Source: Campylobacterota bacterium
GTDB lineage: Bacteria; Campylobacterota; Campylobacteria; Campylobacterales; Sulfurospirillaceae
DNA length: 22,488 bases
Direction: 5' to 3'
Assembly (NCBI GenBank): GCA_009930355.1
Contig: RZYK01000012.1
Location: 1-22,488, forward strand
The translations under genes were made by a program, and so were the position numbers. Position 1 is the first letter of the stretch. Each line of letters starts with the position of its first letter. Positions 1-5,469 of this stretch are shown piece by piece. The notes under the pieces were generated by a model. It did no database searches, had not been told where the DNA came from, and saw only the letters and a program-made list of their open reading frames with translations.

Positions 1-513
1 GGCTCTGTCATGAATTATTTTGGAGCCTATTACACAGTAACCAACACATTCAACGATCCAACAGACTACCGCCACGGCCAGCCGATTTTGTACGGTGCGC
101 CAAGGCTGCACTATATTCAATGCACCCCTGACGTGTATTATATTCGTCTTGCAAAGGATGAAATTGAAAACGATACAGCGGCGGAGTTCGTCTGCGATAT
201 GACAGTCTGGTCAGCAGACAACCAGCCAGCGGCCTATCAATACATGATGTCCGGAGATAAATCTGGGCTTCATCCTGTGACGCAAGCGATTCTTGCACAG
301 GATGAAGTTAATGGGATTGATACGGAAGACATTGTGGAAATGCGGGCCGGAATCATGACTACGGAATTTCTTGGATTCGTTCCAAGCCATGTATTTATGG
401 TACGGCCTGAGTTGGCGGACAGTGATGAGATTGAAATTGAAGGCGAGGCGATACAGGTGGTTAGATTTAACCCAGGGAATTGGCACAAATTAGACAACCC
501 TGAGTTTTTATAA
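1..513 (+). CDS. Unknown protein, 5' end probably outside window
   Basis: An open frame runs from the window edge to a TAA at 511-513. The first ATG is at 10, but there is no Shine-Dalgarno sequence in the nine bases before it and the frame is open to base 1, so I take this as the C-terminal part of a longer protein (at least 170 residues visible). No signal peptide, membrane segment or enzyme motif is visible. The product is acidic and rich in Tyr and Asp/Glu. The base composition looks more GC-rich than the replication genes to the right, and a strong terminator follows within 15 bases, so it probably ends a separate transcription unit, perhaps a late or structural module of the phage. I do not recognise the family. 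Confidence 0.6.
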   Translation, partial: GSVMNYFGAYYTVTNTFNDPTDYRHGQPILYGAPRLHYIQCTPDVYYIRLAKDEIENDTAAEFVCDMTVWSADNQPAAYQYMMSGDKSGLHPVTQAILAQDEVNGIDTEDIVEMRAGIMTTEFLGFVPSHVFMVRPELADSDEIEIEGEAIQVVRFNPGNWHKLDNPEFL

Positions 514-524
514 TATTTAACTAT

Positions 525-577
525 TAATATACTCCAAAGAATCTTAGACTCTTTGGAGTATATTAAACATTTTTTGG
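525..577 (+). terminator. Rho-independent terminator after the first gene
   Basis: A perfect 16-bp inverted repeat (525-540 with 550-565) with a 9-base loop is followed by AACATTTTTTGG. It lies 12 bases after the stop codon of the preceding gene. The opposite strand has no T-run after the stem, so it should act rightward only. Confidence 0.85.
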
Positions 578-616
578 CATCTTCTATGTGTTTTAAAATT
601 GCAGCTTTTAATTTAA

Positions 617-919
617 TTATATATCAAGTCTGACTTTGTATATTTTATTTCCAATCTGTTTTTCGCTTTCACCAATCCACATTGCAGGAATAATAATAAC
701 TTTGTTTTCTTTAAAATGCCCTCCGTCAGAAGACAGCTTTCTTGGATGTCTTCGCCTTTCATGTGGAATAGGACTTTTTCTATCTCCAGTATATTTTGGC
801 TCATTTATTTTCATTTTTGTTCTAATTTCTTTTGGAGACAGAATTGTATACAATGGTCTTTGATGGGATCGCAATATTTTTTTCCCTTTTGTTTTTATTG
901 TCTTTGGTTTTTCCTCCAA
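617..919 (-). CDS. Small conserved phage-type protein, start uncertain
   Basis: This leftward frame encodes up to 100 residues. The C-terminal half is the informative part: HERRRHPRKL, then KVIIIPAMWIG, then GNKIYKVRLDI at the end. This resembles a small basic protein of unknown function often seen in phages and mobile elements (H-RR-H-R, a hydrophobic strand ending in W-I/V-G, then a Tyr-Lys-Val ending); that match is from memory, not a search. There is no ATG near the 5' end. TTG at 919 begins the longest form; TTG at 874, preceded by an AAAGGG-like site, would give 85 residues. The missing good start could mean a truncated gene. Rightward frames over this stretch are hydrophobic and read as shadows of it. 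No function can be assigned. Confidence 0.5.
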   Translation of the reverse strand: MEEKPKTIKTKGKKILRSHQRPLYTILSPKEIRTKMKINEPKYTGDRKSPIPHERRRHPRKLSSDGGHFKENKVIIIPAMWIGESEKQIGNKIYKVRLDI

Positions 920-926
920 TATAAAA

Positions 927-1076
927 TTGGATGGAAAGGAAAATGAAATAACTCATTTTCTCGCACATGGAGTATCTATTCGAGCGATTGCTAGACTTTT
1001 AGATTGTACCGATACCTGCTTGCGTTCATTTATGAGAACTAGGGGAATAATATTCGATAAAAAATCAAAAAAATAA
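927..1076 (+). pseudogene. Possible helix-turn-helix gene remnant
   Basis: A short rightward frame (about 49 codons from TTG 927 to TAA 1074-1076) encodes HFLAHGVSIRAIARLLDCTD followed by TCLRSFMRTRGI. The pattern G-V-S-I-R-A-I-A-R-L-L plus a recognition-helix-like segment is typical of a homeodomain-like helix-turn-helix. There is no Shine-Dalgarno sequence and no ATG in frame, and the frame is blocked upstream by TGA at 861-863, so this looks like the 3' end of a gene whose N-terminal part is lost. It lies between two terminators in an otherwise gene-poor junction. It could also be chance coding. Confidence 0.3.
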
Positions 1077-1119
1077 TCAACTTGATTTTATTAATAAAAT
1101 CATTGGTTTAATTAACTAT

Positions 1120-1157
1120 AAGGCTGATACCTTAATGATACGGTATCAGCCTTTTTG
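1120..1157 (+). terminator. Rho-independent terminator upstream of parA
   Basis: A perfect 12-bp stem (1120-1131 AAGGCTGATACC with 1142-1153) and a 10-base loop is followed by a short T-run at 1151-1155. It separates the junction zone from the parA-repA cassette and would insulate the cassette from readthrough. Confidence 0.8.
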
Positions 1158-1216
1158 TTTGTGTTGTCTTGCGTAATGATTGCGCTTTGTTTAACGCGGT
1201 AAAAACGGAGGGCATT

Positions 1217-2017
1217 ATGCAAGACAAAAAAGGTGTCATTGTCGCTGTTGTAAACAATAAGGGTGGGGTCGGAAAATCAACGATATGCGTCAATCTCGGT
1301 TATGCACTAACAACTCTTGATAGGAGGGTTTTGGTCGTTGATCTCGATTCACAATGCAATACTTCCAAACTTTTAATGAAAACTTGAGACTATGATTTTT
1401 CAATTTATGACATTCTTAATGATAAACCTGAAGTTGAAGTATCGAGATGTATTTATAGTTCTCACTATAATGATCTAGATATTCTTCCAAATGAAGAATC
1501 TGTTTCTGCCCTAGAGATTGATTTAATTATTAAAGAACAATTCTATTTATTAAACTCAAAACTTAGAAATTTTTCAATATCGAACTATGACTATACGTTT
1601 TTAGACTGTCCTCCAAATCTCCTATTTTTTGTAATTTCCGCGCTAATTGTGTCAGACTATGCAGTTATCCCAGTTGTTGCAGATTCACAATTCTCAATTG
1701 ATGGACTAAATCGAATGCTTGATTTTATTAATGAGCAGAAGAAAACTTCTAATACCAACTTGAAGTTTTTAAAAGCCGTAATCAATATGGTCGATATGAG
1801 AATGGGATTAATCAAACCAATCAAATCAGCCATACTTGATAAGCTTGGAGATAGCGGAGTTTTCGCGTCAGAAATTCCAGCCAACTCGGCAATCAAGCAA
1901 GCTGAATATGTCATGCGAAGTGTAATTGATTATAAACCATCAAGTCGTAGTGCAAATTCATTTTTTAAACTTGCGGAAGAATTAGAACGAACAATCCAGG
2001 GAGAAAATAATGTCTGA
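1217..2017 (+). pseudogene. parA: ParA-type partition ATPase interrupted by in-frame TGA
   Basis: ParA ATPases bind the nucleoid and move plasmid copies apart with a DNA-binding partner. The ATG at 1217 has a GGAGG at 1208-1212. Codons 1-56 carry the deviant Walker A (NNKGGVGKST) and the DLDSQCN motif; codon 57 is TGA (1385-1387). The same frame then continues without any other stop for 209 codons, including the Walker B region FLDCPPN and VIPVVADSQ, and ends at TGA 2015-2017. Without the TGA the protein would be 266 residues, a normal ParA length. No in-frame ATG, GTG or TTG follows the TGA until GTG 1649, so reinitiation could not restore the ATPase. Either a recent nonsense mutation or sequencing error, or translational readthrough. 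Neighbouring genes use TGA as a true stop. The 3' end overlaps the next gene by 8 bases. Confidence 0.85.
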
Positions 2018-2699
2018 CCAAAAAAAGAGAGAAACCCTGATCGAACGCCTTGAACGTGCCAAAAGGCGATATGATTCAGAAACCTCAAATGATTTAATTA
2101 CAGATATTGTTTTGTCGCACGACACAGACGCACAAAATGATTTGATGATACAAGATTCATCAAATCAAAATGCTTCGCTTAAATCGGAAATTAAAACGGA
2201 ATTAGATACGGTTTCTGATCAATTTTCTGATTCGGATAACAGATCGGACGAAATTAGAAAAAATGATCCAGTTGAAAGATATGATCCGATTTCGGAACTT
2301 GAAAGGATTGTAAACTCTGGAATTAAATTCAAAACCAAGAAAAAGAAAATAAATTTAGAGAGAAGGGAGGAGATTCATGGTCAACCAAAACACGGCATGG
2401 CAAAAATAAGACTTCTGGCATTCTTCTCCGTGAACAAGGATTTTCTTGGAACATATCAAGAGTTGGCCGATCATTTATCGATTCCTATAGCGTCTTTGAA
2501 GAGGACGGTTGCAGGGCTTGAAAAGATCGGATTTGTGACGATCAGATCAAAGCCAGGAAGATTTGGAGGCGTGTCAATCAAGGTTGTCAAAAAGACAAAA
2601 ATAGACCTGTTTTCGCTAGGAGGGCCTGGGCTTCAGAAATATTATCTTGATTTCTTGATTGCCGCCAAACGACACCTGGAGGACGAAAACTATGGATGA
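2010..2699 (+). CDS. Winged-helix DNA-binding protein, putative ParA partner
   Basis: 229 residues. The N-terminal 120 residues are highly charged, rich in Asp, Ser and Asn, and probably disordered. The C-terminal part (about 130-195) reads as a winged helix: RLLAFFSVNKDFLGTYQELA, then an SIPIASLKRTVAGLEKIGFV recognition-helix segment, then a basic Gly-rich wing (RSKPGRFGGVSIKVV). The gene overlaps the end of parA by 8 bases and the start of repA by 8 bases, so the three are translationally coupled. By position it is a candidate for the centromere-binding partner of ParA, although it is not a recognisable ParB. It could instead be a copy-number regulator of repA. The function is inference from position and fold. 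Confidence 0.75.
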   Translation: MSDQKKRETLIERLERAKRRYDSETSNDLITDIVLSHDTDAQNDLMIQDSSNQNASLKSEIKTELDTVSDQFSDSDNRSDEIRKNDPVERYDPISELERIVNSGIKFKTKKKKINLERREEIHGQPKHGMAKIRLLAFFSVNKDFLGTYQELADHLSIPIASLKRTVAGLEKIGFVTIRSKPGRFGGVSIKVVKKTKIDLFSLGGPGLQKYYLDFLIAAKRHLEDENYG

Positions 2700-3756
2700 T
2701 CTTCAAATATGTGAAAGACATTCTTTAAGCTCAGAAGAACTTGAAGAAATTAAGTCTGAGAAAAATGGATTATATCAGGCAATCAAGGCTAATTCGCCAG
2801 CAGGTAAAGCGTGGCTGGCATCATGGAGAAGACAGAAAAAAATCGATGAGCATGTTGTTCTTATGAGCAATCAGGCTATAATTTTTAAACAGAAAATTGA
2901 AAATATAATAAAGGAGGGCGTAGATGAGAATGGCTCTGAGTGGGCAAGCTATCCAACAGACCTAACAAGGTGCAGTCCGTTTTTCCCAATGGGGAAACAG
3001 GAAATGGCGAAAAGAATATTTTTGGAAGACTATGTTATTGTTAGCGCCGGATGGGGGTCAATTAAATACACTGGCCCAAAATTATCAATTTATGATGAAG
3101 ATGTATTGATGGCTGTTTTGGCGATAGTGCAATCGAGGGCAAAAGATAGTGGTATTTTGAATGAAAAGGGGAAGACCCATTATTATTATAATGGTTCTGT
3201 TTTGCCAATTCTTAGATTGCTTGGATATGAAAATCCAAATAAAGATGCGTATAAGATGGTTTTGCGCTCTTTAAATTTATTGTCAGTTGCCGGAGTTAAA
3301 TTGAGTGTTTCTGTTGGAAAAAAAACAAACAGCAAAAAGGAAAAAGACCAGAAGATTATTCAAATGGCATCCATTCTTTCAACATTCGAATGGAATGAAA
3401 AAACAAAAGACCTACTTGTTGTAATTAATCCGTTTTTTTATGAAATGTATGTTTCTAAAACGGTAACATTTATTGATGTTGTAAAGAGGGTCAATCTATC
3501 TGGAACAATTTCCAAGGCACTGTATAGATTTGTTCAGTCACATAGAGAGAGTGGCGTGTTTCGTGGCCATTTTTTAACATTGGCCGATGTGCTCAATGTT
3601 AATTTGTCAAATCAAAACTACGAAATAAGAAGAGCTTTAAAGAAGGCTATTATTGAGCTTATAGATGACGGGATTCTTACGAACAAAAGCGGATTTGATT
3701 CACAGGATATAATTTACCTTGAGAGGGCCGAGAGAACCCTTCCAGGGCGTGATTAA
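2692..3756 (+). CDS. repA: RepA/TrfA-like plasmid replication initiator
   Basis: 354 residues from ATG 2692, which overlaps the upstream stop (ATGGATGA) and has a GGAGG at 2679-2683. The protein resembles iteron-binding initiators of the RepA/TrfA type: the segment YPTDLTRCSPFFPMGKQEMA near residue 85-105 matches the conserved P-T-x-L-x-R-S-x-F-F entry of these proteins. Two winged-helix-like units follow, the first around VLPILRLLGYENPNKDAYK and LNLLSVAGVKL, the second around VQSHRESGVFRGHFLTLADV and RRALKKAIIELIDDGIL. A longer frame from 2659 is less likely because it lacks a better ribosome site. Three identical iteron cores lie immediately downstream, which supports origin binding. It should open the origin and recruit a helicase so that the element replicates as a plasmid. 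Subfamily assignment is from recognition only. Confidence 0.75.
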   Translation: MDDLQICERHSLSSEELEEIKSEKNGLYQAIKANSPAGKAWLASWRRQKKIDEHVVLMSNQAIIFKQKIENIIKEGVDENGSEWASYPTDLTRCSPFFPMGKQEMAKRIFLEDYVIVSAGWGSIKYTGPKLSIYDEDVLMAVLAIVQSRAKDSGILNEKGKTHYYYNGSVLPILRLLGYENPNKDAYKMVLRSLNLLSVAGVKLSVSVGKKTNSKKEKDQKIIQMASILSTFEWNEKTKDLLVVINPFFYEMYVSKTVTFIDVVKRVNLSGTISKALYRFVQSHRESGVFRGHFLTLADVLNVNLSNQNYEIRRALKKAIIELIDDGILTNKSGFDSQDIIYLERAERTLPGRD

Positions 3757-3812
3757 CCATATATGCGAAAATCGCAATTTTCAAACCTATGTGTTTGTTG
3801 TTCTTTTTTCGC

Positions 3813-3834
3813 TTTTTCGTGGTATCGCCCATGG
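3813..3834 (+). repeat. Iteron copy 1
   Basis: First of two perfect 22-bp tandem repeats. The core is TTCGTGGTATCGCCCATG, preceded by TTT and followed by G. Confidence 0.85.
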
Positions 3835-3856
3835 TTTTTCGTGGTATCGCCCATGG
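3835..3856 (+). repeat. Iteron copy 2
   Basis: Identical 22-bp unit directly abutting copy 1. The 22-bp period is about two helical turns, so two initiator molecules would sit on the same face of the DNA. Confidence 0.85.
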
Positions 3857-3861
3857 GGGTC

Positions 3862-3896
3862 GCCCGCCAACCCTTGCTAACCGTGGGCTGGCGGGC
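3862..3896. repeat. GC-rich inverted repeat in the origin
   Basis: Arms 3862-3873 (GCCCGCCAACCC) and 3885-3896 pair over 12 positions with one mismatch around an 11-base loop. It is by far the most GC-rich patch of the intergenic region. No T-run follows immediately, so it is not a standard terminator. It could be a replication-fork barrier, a structural origin element or a weak terminator for repA. Confidence 0.6.
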
Positions 3897-3903
3897 CGCT
3901 CTT

Positions 3904-3938
3904 ATAGGGTTTTAAAAGGGTTTAATAGGGTTTAAAAA
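3904..3938 (+). repeat. AGGGTTT direct repeats in an AT-rich segment
   Basis: Three near-identical units (ATAGGGTTTTAA, AAAGGGTTTAAT, ATAGGGTTTAAA) follow each other at 9 to 12-base spacing and end in an A-run. This resembles the repeated AT-rich 'mers' of a DNA-unwinding element; the role is inferred. Confidence 0.5.
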
Positions 3939-4041
3939 AAAGAGGGGAAATTTCGCAATTTCCCAAAACCCAGGAAGAACTTGAATAAAGACAATAAAAA
4001 CAAAGACATGGCTTAGAATATGAAGAAAATCAAAAACTGGG

Positions 4042-4059
4042 TTCGTGGTATCGCCCATG
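4042..4059 (+). repeat. Iteron copy 3, distant
   Basis: Exact copy of the 18-bp core TTCGTGGTATCGCCCATG in the same orientation, about 190 bases after the tandem pair. It lies about 85 bases before the next gene and could serve as a control or handcuffing site. Confidence 0.8.
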
Positions 4060-4142
4060 CTAATTTATCATAAACGCTTTAAATATTGATATTTCTAAAA
4101 ATCGAATGTGACTTGTCGTTTGTCTTTTGAAGGAGGTTTTTA

Positions 4143-4535
4143 GTGGCTAAGATATTGATTTCAAAGAGAATGGAACAACAGGCAATGCTCAAATCAGCCC
4201 GACTGGTTCACAAGCATTGGGAGATGATGCGCTGCTCACTGGCAATTCTTGTCTCGTTCACCTGTAAGAGAGACATCGAGGAGGTGCTTTCGCTAAAATG
4301 GGCTGAGATCGATTCTAAGGCGGGTGTGATCGAAAAATGGGGGGAATTATCGACGGACGCCTTCGCGTTGATTCTAGTGGCGTTCTCGTGGAAAATAGAC
4401 GGGTCTGAATACGTTTTCCCTGATCGATTCGGGGAGAAGATCGAGATTGAGCGGTTTGAGGAGATTTGCGAGAGGATCGATGAGGAAGCCGCAATGGCCA
4501 GCTTCCTCATCGCAAGGACAAATGTTACTCAGTAG
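4143..4535 (+). CDS. Small protein with possible tyrosine-recombinase-like core
   Basis: 130 residues, starting at GTG 4143 behind a strong AAGGAGG (4130-4136). The stretch LAILVSFTCKRDIEEVLSLK followed by WAEID resembles the first catalytic box of tyrosine recombinases (hydrophobic helix, T-G-x-R-x-x-E-[L/V]-x-x-L-x-W-x-D-I), including the Arg. No later H-x-x-R or active-site Tyr is visible, so a working recombinase is unlikely; a truncated recombinase domain or an unrelated helical protein are the alternatives. The gene looks more GC-rich than its leftward neighbours. It sits directly downstream of the origin and its last 11 bases overlap the convergent gene. A role in copy control or resolution would be speculation. 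Confidence 0.6.
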   Translation: MAKILISKRMEQQAMLKSARLVHKHWEMMRCSLAILVSFTCKRDIEEVLSLKWAEIDSKAGVIEKWGELSTDAFALILVAFSWKIDGSEYVFPDRFGEKIEIERFEEICERIDEEAAMASFLIARTNVTQ

Positions 4536-4899
4536 TAATTGGCTCATTGAGATAATCTACAAGCATCTGTTTTAGTTCTGGTGCAATTCTCATTTGGTTT
4601 TTTATTATTTCAAAATTCATTTTGACGGATCTTAGCTTTGTTTTGTTTTTCAGTTTGTCAATCGCAAGTTTGTAATCCCCAATGAAATCATCAGTCCTCA
4701 TGTTCAGCTGTTCTTCTGTTGTACCTTCAAGTTCGTATGAAAGTGTTATAGTTTTATCTTCTTCTATGAACACTTCTATTTCGCGTATATCTTCTGGGTT
4801 TTCTGTTTCATGGTAGTACATGGCAATTTGTTTGGCGTGTTCACAAATTGTAATGTATGATTCAATATATCCATTAAATACGTTCTTTATATTTTCCAT
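4525..4899 (-). CDS. Unknown 124-aa protein, last gene of leftward operon
   Basis: ATG at 4899 has GGAGA upstream and starts one base after the stop codon of the preceding gene. The product is acidic, mainly helical by appearance (IREIEVFIEEDKTITLSYEL may form two strands), with no cysteines beyond one near the N terminus and no catalytic motif. I do not recognise the family. Position at the end of the helicase-ligase operon suggests an accessory role. Confidence 0.65.
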   Translation of the reverse strand: MENIKNVFNGYIESYITICEHAKQIAMYYHETENPEDIREIEVFIEEDKTITLSYELEGTTEEQLNMRTDDFIGDYKLAIDKLKNKTKLRSVKMNFEIIKNQMRIAPELKQMLVDYLNEPITTE

Positions 4900-4900
4900 T

Positions 4901-5263
4901 TTATTCTCCAGTAATTCCGCTTAAATGTTCAATTAAGTCGTAAACGTATTTATAACCAATTGATTTGAATCTAGCAAAACATCTATTTTCTACAATTAAC
5001 TCATCCCATGTTCCAACTGAGTCCTTATATAACAATCTGCCCAATTTAAGATTGTGTTTGTCCGCATATTCAATAACATGTCTGACAACTGATTTGGCAG
5101 AGTTTGTTACGGTTCTGTATTCGCTGTTGGTTTTTGACAAATCCCATATAAGCGTATATGGTATTTCGTTTATTTCAACAAATTGCATATTAAATATAGT
5201 TGGTTTCACGCTGAATTTTTCATTGCAGGTGTGTTTTTCTGGAAGCGTTATTATTTTGAGCAT
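4901..5263 (-). CDS. Unknown 120-aa protein
   Basis: ATG at 5263 lies inside the last codons of the upstream gene (13-base overlap), so it is probably translated by coupling; its own ribosome site is weak. The protein mixes strands and helices and carries no motif I can name. It belongs to the leftward operon and precedes the 124-aa gene by one base. Confidence 0.65.
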   Translation of the reverse strand: MLKIITLPEKHTCNEKFSVKPTIFNMQFVEINEIPYTLIWDLSKTNSEYRTVTNSAKSVVRHVIEYADKHNLKLGRLLYKDSVGTWDELIVENRCFARFKSIGYKYVYDLIEHLSGITGE

Positions 5264-5457
5264 AAATTACCGGCCTTAAATCCCGATTCATAGCCCATCA
5301 CGAAATTAGAAACATCGTGAATGTTTTCAAACGCAGCAATTCGTGTTTTGTCTGGACTAATAATGGCAATTATATCACCGTGTGGGATTATATCAAGGTT
5401 GTATTTTTTCAAAACTTCAGTAATGGCAATAAGCAGTGTTAAATCTAGTCCGTCCAT
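5251..5457 (-). CDS. Unknown 68-aa protein
   Basis: Small gene starting at ATG 5457 with AGGGGGA upstream, 12 bases after the ligase stop codon. The product has an N-terminal hydrophobic helix (LTLLIAITEVLKKY), a strand pair (DIIPHGDIIAIISPD) and a helical end. No known function. The good ribosome site and tight packing support it as a real gene. Confidence 0.6.
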   Translation of the reverse strand: MDGLDLTLLIAITEVLKKYNLDIIPHGDIIAIISPDKTRIAAFENIHDVSNFVMGYESGFKAGNLCSK

Positions 5458-5469
5458 GTGTCCCCCTAA

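Larger units (their letters stand above)
3757..4142. other. Putative iteron-containing plasmid origin
   Basis: This 386-base stretch has no convincing gene and lies directly after repA. It holds two tandem and one distant copy of an iteron, a GC-rich inverted repeat (3862-3896), a run of three AGGGTTT units in an AT-rich segment (3904-3938) and a small hairpin (3945-3964, GGGAAAT/ATTTCCC). Iterons next to an AT-rich repeat and next to the initiator gene is the usual layout of theta-type plasmid origins. I did not find a perfect DnaA box. The exact limits and the unwinding site are inferred. Confidence 0.7.

Noticed and set aside
636..946. Hydrophobic rightward frames over 636-863 and 716-946, resembling membrane proteins
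   Set aside because: They lie opposite the more protein-like leftward frame 617-919, have no ribosome site, and their hydrophobicity follows from T-rich antisense sequence.
1217..2017. Genome-wide recoding of TGA or selenocysteine insertion to explain the parA stop
   Set aside because: Several genes here end properly at TGA with overlapping starts, no other gene has internal TGA, and no convincing stem-loop follows the codon.
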